From Thermotogaceae bacterium (GTDB lineage: Bacteria > Thermotogota > Thermotogae > Thermotogales > Thermotogaceae), in NCBI GenBank assembly GCA_026993805.1, contig JALWSA010000015.1, positions 1-64,000 on the forward strand: a stretch of 64,000 bases of DNA. Reading direction: 5' to 3'. The notes beneath the pieces were generated by a model that was not told the origin of the DNA, ran no database searches, and saw only the letters and a list, made by a program, of their open reading frames with translations. The position numbers were made by a program, and so were the translations under genes. This document shows, in pieces, positions 27,466 through 35,288 of this stretch. Every line of letters begins with the position of its first letter. Within the stretch, counting starts at the first letter, position 1.

Positions 27466-27494
27466 TTGAAAAGAATGGCCGGTTTAGATATGAT
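27466..27494 (+). promoter_or_regulatory. promoter of the glgX operon
   Basis: TTGAAA at 27466-27471, a 17-base spacer and TATGAT at 27489-27494. The predicted start of transcription (about 27501) lies downstream of the alternative TTG start at 27500, which supports GTG 27515 as the glgX start. Confidence 0.75.
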
Positions 27495-27514
27495 CATAAT
27501 TGGAGGCGAAAACC

Positions 27515-29677
27515 GTGAAAGAGTACGAAATCTATTATGAGAACCCTTCCTCTGACCAGGAACTCGAAACCCTTCCAGGAAGGCCTATACTCGGTGCAAC
27601 ACCCGACCCAGGAGGAGTTAACTTCGGGCTTTTCTCTCGGAATGCCACACAAGTTTATCTGGAACTTTACCAGAATTACTACGATGAAAAGCCTTCCCAT
27701 AGATTCAAACTCGATCCCATAAAGAACAAAACTGGAGATATATGGCATATATACGTAAAAGGAGTCAAACACGGCCAGTTCTATGCATGGAGGGTAGATG
27801 GTCCCTACAATCCCATAGCCGGCCACAGGTTCAACGTCTACAAGATGCTCGCGGATCCCTATGCAAAAGCCATATCGGGATCTTTTAACTGGGACGAAGA
27901 GGCGGTTTACGGATACGACAGAAACTCTCCCTTGAAAGATCTATCGTTCTCAACGATAGACTCCGGAAAGAGCCCGACTAAGTGCATAGTAATAGACGAA
28001 AGCGTCTACGACTGGGAAGATGATACACTCCTTCACACTCCATGGAAGGACACCGTGATATACGAGATGCATGTTCGGCTTTTCACCATGAGCCCCACAT
28101 CCGGTGTGCAGCACCCTGGAACATTTATAGGTATACTGGAAAAATTAGATCACCTGAAAGAGCTCGGAATAACCGCTGTGGAGCTGATGCCCATCTTTGA
28201 GTTCAATCCAGGCGCTAACACGAGAAGAAACCCTATAACCGGAGAAAGATTGAAAGATGTCTGGGGTTACAATCCCCTCGCATTCTTTGCAGTGACTGGA
28301 AATTACTCCCCAGGGCTCCGGCTTGGAGAGCAGGTCTTTGTCTTCAAAGACTTCGTGAAAGAAATGCACAGGAACGGAATAGAAGTGATCTTGGATGTCG
28401 TTTACAACCACACGGGAGAGGGAAACGAACTGGGCCCAACACTTTCGTTCAGAGGTATAGACAACAGCATCTACTACATGCTCGTCCCCGATAACAAGAG
28501 GTATTACCTGAACTACTCGGGCTGTGGCAACACCCTTAACTGCAACCACCCTGTGGTAAAACAGATGATATTGGACAGCCTCAGATACTGGGTAACGGAA
28601 ATGCATGTGGACGGCTTCAGATTCGACCTTGCAGCGGTCCTTGGAAGGGCTCCCGATGGAACATGGATAGGGGATCTCTCGCTCTTAAAAGACATATCAG
28701 AAGATCCCATCCTTCACGATGTGAAATTAATAGCCGAAGGCTGGGATGCCGCAGGCGGCTATTTCGTCGGAGCGTTCCCCGAGGGGTGGGCTGAGTGGAA
28801 TGGAAAGTTCAGGGATGCAGTGAGAAGATTCGTGAGGGGAGACTACGGCGTTGTCCCAGAACTTGCAACGCGAATAGCAGGGAGTCAAGACATATACGGC
28901 GGAAGGACTCCGCAAGCAAGCGTCAATTTCATCACATCGCATGATGGATTCACATTGTGGGATCTTGTTTCATACAATAGAAAGCACAACGAAGCGAACG
29001 GTGAAGACAACCGAGACGGCATGGACGAAAACTTCTCATGGAATCACGGAGTGGAAGGAGATACAGACGATCCCGAGATAATACGGCTTCGAAAGAGACA
29101 GATTAAAAACTTCATAGCCATACTGATGGTCTCTCAGGGAACTCCCATGATACTCATGGGGGATGAGTTCTGCAGAACCCAGAAAGGGAACAACAACGCG
29201 TACTGTCAGGATAACGAGATCACCTGGGTAGATTGGACTTTCAAAGAAAAGCACAGCGATATCTTCAGGTTTTTCAAGAAGATGATAGCCTTCAGAAAAG
29301 CTCATCCAGCTTTAAGAAGAAAGCACTTTTTCACCGGTCTTGATTACACCGGAGACGGCATACCCGATATAAGCTGGCACGGAGTGAAACCTTTTCAGCC
29401 AGACTTCAGCTACTATTCAAGGTCCTTGGCTTTCATGATAAGTGGCAAGGACTGCTACGACGCTTCTTCGTGTGACACGGACATCTATGTGATCATGAAC
29501 GAATGGATAGAACCGCTCCAGTTCGAGCTCCCCAAACCCCCGAACACGAAAAATTGGTACAGGGTAGTGGACACATTCTACGAGAGCCCCGAGGATTTCT
29601 TAGATGTTCCCAAAATTGTCAAAAAGAAAACCTATAAAGTGATGCCAAGGAGCGTGGTAATATTCATTGGAAGGTGA
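27515..29677 (+). CDS. glgX: glycogen debranching enzyme GlgX-type (GH13)
   Basis: 720 residues. An N-terminal carbohydrate-binding beta domain (about 20-140, 'GATPDPGGVNFGLFSRNA') precedes a GH13 barrel with 'DVVYNHTGEGNELGP', the nucleophile in 'DGFRFDLA', the acid/base in 'LIAEGWDAAGGY', and 'FITSHDGFTLWDLVSYNRKHNEANGE' (diagnostic core 'SHDGFTL'). It hydrolyses alpha-1,6 branches of glycogen or maltodextrin. GTG 27515 has TGGAGGCG upstream; the TTG at 27500 lies before the ribosome site. It starts a seven-gene run that ends with the radical SAM gene. No other glycogen gene is nearby. Confidence 0.93.
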   Translation: MKEYEIYYENPSSDQELETLPGRPILGATPDPGGVNFGLFSRNATQVYLELYQNYYDEKPSHRFKLDPIKNKTGDIWHIYVKGVKHGQFYAWRVDGPYNPIAGHRFNVYKMLADPYAKAISGSFNWDEEAVYGYDRNSPLKDLSFSTIDSGKSPTKCIVIDESVYDWEDDTLLHTPWKDTVIYEMHVRLFTMSPTSGVQHPGTFIGILEKLDHLKELGITAVELMPIFEFNPGANTRRNPITGERLKDVWGYNPLAFFAVTGNYSPGLRLGEQVFVFKDFVKEMHRNGIEVILDVVYNHTGEGNELGPTLSFRGIDNSIYYMLVPDNKRYYLNYSGCGNTLNCNHPVVKQMILDSLRYWVTEMHVDGFRFDLAAVLGRAPDGTWIGDLSLLKDISEDPILHDVKLIAEGWDAAGGYFVGAFPEGWAEWNGKFRDAVRRFVRGDYGVVPELATRIAGSQDIYGGRTPQASVNFITSHDGFTLWDLVSYNRKHNEANGEDNRDGMDENFSWNHGVEGDTDDPEIIRLRKRQIKNFIAILMVSQGTPMILMGDEFCRTQKGNNNAYCQDNEITWVDWTFKEKHSDIFRFFKKMIAFRKAHPALRRKHFFTGLDYTGDGIPDISWHGVKPFQPDFSYYSRSLAFMISGKDCYDASSCDTDIYVIMNEWIEPLQFELPKPPNTKNWYRVVDTFYESPEDFLDVPKIVKKKTYKVMPRSVVIFIGR

Positions 29678-29681
29678 GAGC

Positions 29682-30368
29682 TTGAACGCGTTATATTATG
29701 ACGGAGAGCTTCTTTACAATGATACAGCAATAAAAGATGAAGAACTCACACCGGTCATGAAAATGGTCGCGGATTCCGGGATATCCGTGCATGTCAGTTC
29801 TTGGGATATGAATATCCACAAAATAAAAGGCATAGTATTCGCTACTAAAGACGACAGAACTCCCGATCTTGAAGCGAAACTCTTCCATTTTCTTTGGAAC
29901 ATCAAACCTTATCCAGACCACATCAATGAACTATCAGGCAAAATTCCCACACACGGGCCACACACCATCTTAGCAGTCTCAGGAGATGACAGATTCGTGA
30001 TAAGAAAAAAGATAGGCACTCATGCAAAGTTGCTCCAATCCCTGGAAGATGTGGATGTATACTATTGTCAAGGGAAATACGGGGGCAAGCAATTTGAAAA
30101 TATGGGAATTTCCTTTGGTCTTGATAGTTTTGAGAATTTGAGGAGAGCTCTTCTCGTTGTGAAAAGTTTCAATGGTGGAATCTATGAGGAAGTTCTTGAT
30201 CATAAACTCGGGAGATTCAATTTAGATAGCTTCGATCCATTTTCACCGATAGACATCAATTGGTTGATCAAAGCTCTCATTATTTTCCGAAGAGAGCTTA
30301 TAGATGTTAGAATTCCCAGGGAGCTTTACGCTGTGATGAAAAGCCTTAGGAGGGAAGAAGGGCAGTGA
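29682..30368 (+). CDS. protein of unknown function
   Basis: 228 residues from TTG 29682, which has AAGGTGAG before it. It is soluble and mixed alpha/beta, with no signal peptide and no recognised motif; a 'GPHTILAVSGDDRFVIRKKIG' strand region lies near 95-115. It ends in a basic helix. It sits 4 bases after glgX and overlaps the RsbW-like gene by 4 bases, so it is probably translated together with them. The function cannot be inferred. Confidence 0.75.
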   Translation: MNALYYDGELLYNDTAIKDEELTPVMKMVADSGISVHVSSWDMNIHKIKGIVFATKDDRTPDLEAKLFHFLWNIKPYPDHINELSGKIPTHGPHTILAVSGDDRFVIRKKIGTHAKLLQSLEDVDVYYCQGKYGGKQFENMGISFGLDSFENLRRALLVVKSFNGGIYEEVLDHKLGRFNLDSFDPFSPIDINWLIKALIIFRRELIDVRIPRELYAVMKSLRREEGQ

Positions 30369-30787
30369 AGGAGACACTCACACTTTCATTTGCAGCCAAA
30401 AAGGAGAATGTTAGAATCGTTAGGGCCGTTATCAGAAACTTCCTCATTCTTCGAGGGGTATTGGAACAAGATATCTTCGATACCGAGTTGGCTCTGGACG
30501 AAGCAGTGGCCAACGTCATAGAACATACCTACAAATGCGATCCCTCGAAATATATCGTGTTAACTCTAAACTGGGAAGATGGGATTTTAGACGTACTTTT
30601 GAGAGATTTTGGGGAGAAAGTCGATCCAGCATCTATAAAGCCCAGGGCTCTCGATGAGGTCAGAGAGGGAGGACTCGGTGTTTACATAATAAAGAAGATA
30701 TTCGACGTGGTCGAGTGGGTTGAAAAAGTGGAACGTGGTAACCTTTTACACCTGAGAAAATCTTTCAACATCCCAAGAAAGGAGTGA
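30365..30787 (+). CDS. RsbW-like anti-sigma factor / serine kinase (HATPase)
   Basis: 140 residues, GHKL ATPase fold. N box 'ELALDEAVANVIEHTY' near 41-56, G1 'VLLRDFGEKVD', and the G2 lid 'GGLGVYIIKKIFD'. Such proteins sequester a sigma factor and phosphorylate an anti-sigma antagonist. No sigma factor or STAS antagonist is adjacent, so partners must lie elsewhere. It starts with GTG in a GTGA overlap, and ends in another GTGA overlap with trmFO. Confidence 0.85.
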   Translation: MKETLTLSFAAKKENVRIVRAVIRNFLILRGVLEQDIFDTELALDEAVANVIEHTYKCDPSKYIVLTLNWEDGILDVLLRDFGEKVDPASIKPRALDEVREGGLGVYIIKKIFDVVEWVEKVERGNLLHLRKSFNIPRKE

Positions 30788-32100
30788 ACCCTCTGGAAGT
30801 CCACGTTGTCGGTGGAGGACTCGCGGGATCCGAGGTGGTTTTCTACTTGGCTTCGAGGGGTCACACGGTCTTTCTCCACGAAATGCGGCCCAAAAAGATG
30901 ACGGAGGTCCATAAGACCTCCTTTTTTTCTGAGCTCGTCTGCAGTAATTCCTTCAAATCTATGGATCTGACCAATGCTGAAGGATTGCTGAAAGCCGAAA
31001 TGCAGCTTTTAGGGTCTGTTAATCTCAAATGTGCATATGAAAACCGTATACCTGCCGGAAAAGCCCTGGCCGTGGATAGAGAGAAATTCTCAAAATGCGT
31101 AACCGAAGAAATACTTAAAACTGGAGTGAAAGTCATAAGGGAAGAGATCACAGAAATAGATCCAAAAGACGGAGAAATCTGGGTTATAGCCACAGGACCT
31201 GCTACTTCTGACAAACTTGCCGAATTTCTAAAAAAGCTTACAGGTACCGAGCACATGTTTTTCTTCGACGCGGCCGCACCCATAGTTGAAAAAGATTCAA
31301 TAGACATGGACAAAGCTTTCATAGCAGATAGATACGGAAAAGGCACGGGCGATCACATAAACTGTCCTCTAACCGAGGAGGAATACGATAAATTCTGGCA
31401 TGAACTCGTGAACGCAGAGGTAATACCCATGGAGGATTTCGATAAAAAGCTCCTCTTCGAAAGATGCAAGCCAGTCGAAGATATCGCAAGGAGCGGAAAA
31501 GACGCTCTGCGTTATGGTCCCATGAAACCAGTCGGACTGATAGATCCAAAAACAGGTAGGGAACCTTTTGCCGTGGTCCAGCTCAGAAAAGACAATATAG
31601 AAGGAACTCTATACAACATCGTGGGATTTCAAACAAGACTAAAATGGGGTGAACAAAAGAGGGTTTTTAGAATGATCCCCTGCTTGAGAAACGCCGAATT
31701 CGCCCGATACGGCGTGGTTCATAGAAACATATACATAAACGCTCCTGCCGTGCTCGACCCCTACCTCAGATTGAAGCAAAATCCCAAAATATTCTTTGCG
31801 GGTCAAATCGTGGGTGTTGAAGGATACATGGAATCCGCTGCAGCTGGCCTCTACGTGGCTTTCAACATAGATAGGATACTCAACAGAAAGGACCCATTAA
31901 CATTTCCGAGGAATACCATGATCGGAGCGCTTTTGTATTATATTACAGAAGGTGTAAGGGGCAATCTGAGACCCATGTACGCAAACTTTGGACTGCTACC
32001 AAAATTGACTCAAAGAGCAAAAAGCAAATATGAAAGAAGAAAAAAACTCTCTATGAGAGCTATTGAAAATATGAAAAAATTTCTCAGGGGGGCGATTTGA
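30784..32100 (+). CDS. trmFO: methylenetetrahydrofolate--tRNA (uracil-5-)-methyltransferase TrmFO
   Basis: 438 residues. It makes m5U54 in tRNA using methylene-THF and FADH2. N-terminal FAD motif 'VVGGGLAGSEVVFYLASRG', then 'LHEMRPKK', 'SELVCSNSFKS', 'ATGPATSDKLAEFL', 'DAAAPIV' and the C-terminal 'FAGQIVGVEGYMESAAAGL' (diagnostic 'GQIVGVEGY'). The start is GTG 30784, overlapping the kinase stop. The folate substrate links it in metabolism to folD and MTHFR elsewhere in this window. Confidence 0.97.
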   Translation: MNPLEVHVVGGGLAGSEVVFYLASRGHTVFLHEMRPKKMTEVHKTSFFSELVCSNSFKSMDLTNAEGLLKAEMQLLGSVNLKCAYENRIPAGKALAVDREKFSKCVTEEILKTGVKVIREEITEIDPKDGEIWVIATGPATSDKLAEFLKKLTGTEHMFFFDAAAPIVEKDSIDMDKAFIADRYGKGTGDHINCPLTEEEYDKFWHELVNAEVIPMEDFDKKLLFERCKPVEDIARSGKDALRYGPMKPVGLIDPKTGREPFAVVQLRKDNIEGTLYNIVGFQTRLKWGEQKRVFRMIPCLRNAEFARYGVVHRNIYINAPAVLDPYLRLKQNPKIFFAGQIVGVEGYMESAAAGLYVAFNIDRILNRKDPLTFPRNTMIGALLYYITEGVRGNLRPMYANFGLLPKLTQRAKSKYERRKKLSMRAIENMKKFLRGAI

Positions 32101-33483
32101 TTGCAATACGAAGTGAAAATTTCTCCTGACAAAATGAGTGCTACATTGACCTTAAGAGACGATGGGGTCAACTACTCTGTTACGGAGGAAGAAATTTTAG
32201 ACGCCCTGAAAAGCCAAGGTGTCCAATTCGGAATTCTCTTCGATGTGATCAAAAAGATCGTAGAAAAACCAGAATTCGACAAACCTTATATCGTGGCGAA
32301 GGGCAAACCCCCTGTTCCTGGACGAGATGGAAAACTGGAAATAAAAAAAGACGAAGGTTCAAAGATCAAAGAGGCCAAGAGAATCGACTTCAAAGAATTC
32401 GCCGCGAAGAAAACCAGAAAAGTCTTGAGAGAAGGCGATGAGATCGGAAAGCTCATAAAGCCCACCGACGGCATCGCTGGAATAAACGTTCTCGGGGAAA
32501 AAGTGGAAGCGAAAAAAGGCAAGCCTGCACCTGTGAAAATAGGTCCTGGAATAAAGATCTTAGAAGATGGCACGCTCATCGCCGACAAATCTGGATTGCT
32601 CGTAATAAAGCCAGACCAAATCTATGTCGAAGAGCTTTTGGTTATAAAAGGCGATGTGGATTATTCAACGGGAAATGTAGACTTCCCCGGAGCAGTTGAG
32701 ATCAACGGTGATGTAAAAGCAGGATTCGTTGTGAAAGCAAAAAGAGACATCATAATCAAGGGAATTGTAGAAGCCGCCACCGTTATATCCTTTGAAGGCT
32801 CCGTTCAAATGCTGGGAGTGAAGGGACAAGAAAAAGGAATAATAAGGGCCAAAGAAGATGTAAAAGCAAAATTCTTGGAAAACGCACATGTCGAAGCGGG
32901 GCACAATGTTGAAGTGGAAGGACCAATAACCAACAGTGTTGTAAAAGCTCGAAACAGTGTCATAGTTACCGGAAAAAAGGGAATAATAGTCGGAGGAATG
33001 ATAACGGCAACCGTCAGTGTGGAAGCTGAGGAAATTGGCTCTAACCTGGGTGTTAAAACCCTTCTGGAAATAGGAATAGATCCAGAGCTCAGAGAAAAAG
33101 AAAGACTCTTGGTAGCCCAGATAAAGCTCGACGAAGAAAACCTCGAAAAACTCCTCCTCGTCATGAAAGAACTGAAGAAAATCATAAATGTAAGGGGAAG
33201 TCTTCCCATAGACAAGCAGGAAACATATAAAAAAGTCTCTCAAACCATCATGCACCTAAGAAACTCCATAGATCAGAATAGAAAAGAACTCTTTAGAATC
33301 AGAAAACTCTACGAAAATGCCAAGAAGATCGCCAAAGTCGTGGCAAGAAAGATGCTCTACCCAGGTGTAGATGTAACGATGTTCCAGAGAAAGATAAGCA
33401 TAAACAGGCCTCTGAAAGCTGCCGTTCTCGTGGTAGATGAAAAAGAAGATAAAGTAATAGTGAAAGCCTATACGGGGAAATGA
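32101..33483 (+). CDS. DUF342/FapA family polymerising-type protein
   Basis: 460 residues from TTG 32101, which abuts the trmFO stop. A small N-terminal domain is followed from about residue 180 by a right-handed parallel beta-helix of short Gly/Val/Asp repeats ('EINGDVKAGFVVKAKRDIIIKG', shown in parts: 'INGDVKAGF', 'KAKRDIIIKG'), then a helical coiled-coil region (about 325-430) and a C-terminal beta tail. This is the DUF342/FapA architecture; the family includes proteins implicated in flagellar placement. The role here is unknown, and the neighbour is a prepilin-like protein. Confidence 0.85.
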   Translation: MQYEVKISPDKMSATLTLRDDGVNYSVTEEEILDALKSQGVQFGILFDVIKKIVEKPEFDKPYIVAKGKPPVPGRDGKLEIKKDEGSKIKEAKRIDFKEFAAKKTRKVLREGDEIGKLIKPTDGIAGINVLGEKVEAKKGKPAPVKIGPGIKILEDGTLIADKSGLLVIKPDQIYVEELLVIKGDVDYSTGNVDFPGAVEINGDVKAGFVVKAKRDIIIKGIVEAATVISFEGSVQMLGVKGQEKGIIRAKEDVKAKFLENAHVEAGHNVEVEGPITNSVVKARNSVIVTGKKGIIVGGMITATVSVEAEEIGSNLGVKTLLEIGIDPELREKERLLVAQIKLDEENLEKLLLVMKELKKIINVRGSLPIDKQETYKKVSQTIMHLRNSIDQNRKELFRIRKLYENAKKIAKVVARKMLYPGVDVTMFQRKISINRPLKAAVLVVDEKEDKVIVKAYTGK

Positions 33484-33770
33484 GAAAGGGCAGTTTGTTG
33501 GTGGAGAATTTAATTTCATTGTTGATCATCTTGATAGCTATTCTGATTGGCATCTCTATCAAAGATGCTATTTTGAAAGGATATACAGCATTCAGAGATA
33601 AGTACGTTGCTCAAATGACCGCCGAAAACGTTCTATTCATCTTGGCAGTGGATGGAGATGTCCCCAGCATAATGAACGGTTTTCCAATAAGCTATACAAA
33701 GGAAGCCTCAAAAATCCACATAAAAGTCGGAAAGTATTCTTTCAAATACGAGGTGAATTTCGGAAAATGA
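33480..33770 (+). CDS. small prepilin-like (pseudopilin) protein
   Basis: 96 residues. The N-terminus 'MRKGSLLVENLISLLIILIA' has the class III signal layout: a short basic leader ending in Gly4, then Glu at position +5 of the mature form (S-L-L-V-E) and a long hydrophobic helix. This is where PilD-type peptidases cut and where pilins pack. The C-terminal head is only about 65 residues with no Cys pair. It overlaps the DUF342 gene (ATGA) and the radical SAM gene (ATGA). It is probably a minor pilin or pseudopilin, and pilT lies 6 kb away on the other strand. Confidence 0.65.
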   Translation: MRKGSLLVENLISLLIILIAILIGISIKDAILKGYTAFRDKYVAQMTAENVLFILAVDGDVPSIMNGFPISYTKEASKIHIKVGKYSFKYEVNFGK

Positions 33771-34678
33771 TCCTGCGGGCTTCATACGGAACTCTGGCGC
33801 TTCTCGACATGGGAGGAACGATTGTACCTTCCCAAAAAACTGCTTATTTCATGTTAGACGGAAAGTGCGTCTTTGATTGTGCATTTTGTACCCATGCGCG
33901 TAGTGCAAAATCCTCCTCACAGCTCCTCTCGCGCATCGTTTGGAAAGAAATCGATCCCACAGAAGCTGCCAGCAGGGCTAAAAATAACCCCAGTATAAAG
34001 AGAATCTGCTTTCAGGTGGTCTCCTACAAAGGCTACGTTGACGATGTTGTTCATCTTCTAAAGCTTTTTGCAGGAAAACCCATATCCATTTCCGTGAGAG
34101 CCACGAGCTTGGAGGAAATTGAACTTTACTTCAAACACGGTGCCGATATGGTTGGAATCTCAATAGACGCCGCCACCGAAGAGCTTCATAGAAAAATCAG
34201 GGGAGGAAGTTTGAAAGCAGTACTCGACCTCCTTGACGAAGCATCGAAAAAATTCCCCGGGAAGATCGCTACACACCTCATTGTGGGCCTCGGCGAAACC
34301 GAAAGAGACATGGTCAAAATCATGGACTGGCTTTCAAAGAGAAACATAACGATTGCATTGTTCGCATTCACGCCTATAAAGGGAACGAAATTGGAAAATC
34401 ATCCAAGACCTTCTCTTGAAAGTTACCGGCGAATACAAATAGCCCGTTTTTTACTTGAAAAGAAGCTCACATCTTTTGAATCCTTCTCTTTCGATGAAGA
34501 TGGAAAAATCACAGATTTTGGAGTGGATATAAAGAAGCTCGACTACAAAAGAGCTTTCCTTACATCAGGATGTCCTGATTGCACCAGACCCTTTTACAAC
34601 GAATCACCAGGAAAACCCCTCTATAACATACACTCGGAAGATCTGCTGGATCAGGTTCCCGACCTTAGCTCCTCGTAA
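33767..34678 (+). CDS. radical SAM protein, LipS2/biotin-synthase-related
   Basis: 303 residues. The [4Fe-4S]-SAM cluster motif CX3CX2C is at Cys34, Cys38, Cys41 ('CVFDCAFCTHAR'). 'LSRIVWKEID' and a C-terminal 'SGCPDCTRPFYNESPGKPLYN' (Cys269, Cys272; core 'GCPDCTRPFYNE') match the biotin-synthase-related family that includes the archaeal and thermophile two-part lipoyl synthase subunit LipS2. The two extra Cys could bind an auxiliary cluster. No LipS1 partner or lipoate ligase is nearby. It ends convergently, overlapping the transglycosylase gene by 28 bases. Confidence 0.75.
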   Translation: MILRASYGTLALLDMGGTIVPSQKTAYFMLDGKCVFDCAFCTHARSAKSSSQLLSRIVWKEIDPTEAASRAKNNPSIKRICFQVVSYKGYVDDVVHLLKLFAGKPISISVRATSLEEIELYFKHGADMVGISIDAATEELHRKIRGGSLKAVLDLLDEASKKFPGKIATHLIVGLGETERDMVKIMDWLSKRNITIALFAFTPIKGTKLENHPRPSLESYRRIQIARFLLEKKLTSFESFSFDEDGKITDFGVDIKKLDYKRAFLTSGCPDCTRPFYNESPGKPLYNIHSEDLLDQVPDLSSS

Positions 34679-35217
34679 AGTTCCATTATTTTCCTTGCGT
34701 ATTCTTTTCTCCAACGTCCTCCATTGTAATACTCCAAGGCTGCGAGAAGGCTTCCATGTTTAACGATTAGATACTTCAAGTAATATGCACCATAGAGAAT
34801 GTTGAGCTCATAGTCCCAGAGCAGAACTTTCCACCCTTCCTTAGGGATGGGCAAGTCATATTTCTTAGCAACGAACTGGGCGGTCTCCGGCTTTATCTGC
34901 ATCATACCGAGTTCTCCAGCCATTCCTATGACATTTCTGAATTCACTCTCTACCGTTATAACAGCTACGAGTAAGATCGGGTCAAGTCCTGTCTCTGCAG
35001 CAGCTCTGTCTATAGCCTTTTTGAGATCCCTTATAAACCTGTCTTCAGTTTTCAAACCGTGTAAGGATCTCAAAGAACCAACATACCCCTTGAGCCAATT
35101 CAAGGAGTAGTACTCCTCGTTGTAATACACCACGAATTTTCCTCCAAAGAAGCTTTCAGAGGAAGCCATCGCAAGTAGCTGCAAAACGATTATTAAGATT
35201 ATCGAAAATCTCTTCAC
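34651..35217 (-). CDS. lytic transglycosylase, SLT family
   Basis: 188 residues. A signal peptide (basic start, then 'ILIIVLQLLAMASS') precedes an SLT lysozyme-like domain: the catalytic Glu lies in 'VITVESEFRNVIG', followed by 'GELGMMQIKPETAQFVA', 'LNILYGAYYLKYL' and 'ALEYYNGG'. It cleaves peptidoglycan glycan strands in the periplasm. The frame opens at ATG 35238, but GTG 35217 with GGGAG seven bases upstream fits better and gives a normal signal peptide. It is divergent from dnaX, with a shared promoter region. Confidence 0.88.
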   Translation of the reverse strand: MKRFSIILIIVLQLLAMASSESFFGGKFVVYYNEEYYSLNWLKGYVGSLRSLHGLKTEDRFIRDLKKAIDRAAAETGLDPILLVAVITVESEFRNVIGMAGELGMMQIKPETAQFVAKKYDLPIPKEGWKVLLWDYELNILYGAYYLKYLIVKHGSLLAALEYYNGGRWRKEYARKIMELYEELRSGT

Positions 35218-35238
35218 TCTACCACTCCCGATATTCAC

Positions 35239-35247
35239 TGGTATAAT
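35239..35247 (+). promoter_or_regulatory. extended -10 promoter of dnaX, overlapping divergent promoter
   Basis: TGGTATAAT at 35239-35247 is an extended -10 element; no -35 is evident. On the opposite strand TGGTAAAAT (35260-35268 read in reverse) faces the transglycosylase gene, so two divergent extended -10 promoters cross within about 30 bases. Confidence 0.55.
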
Positions 35248-35288
35248 TGGCTATGGGCTATTTTACCAGAAGGATGGGAAGTGATGCC

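Noticed and set aside
32665-33255. 196-codon minus-strand frame opposite the DUF342 gene
   Set aside because: Phe/Tyr/Ser-rich translation typical of an antisense shadow of a repetitive Lys/Glu-rich gene.
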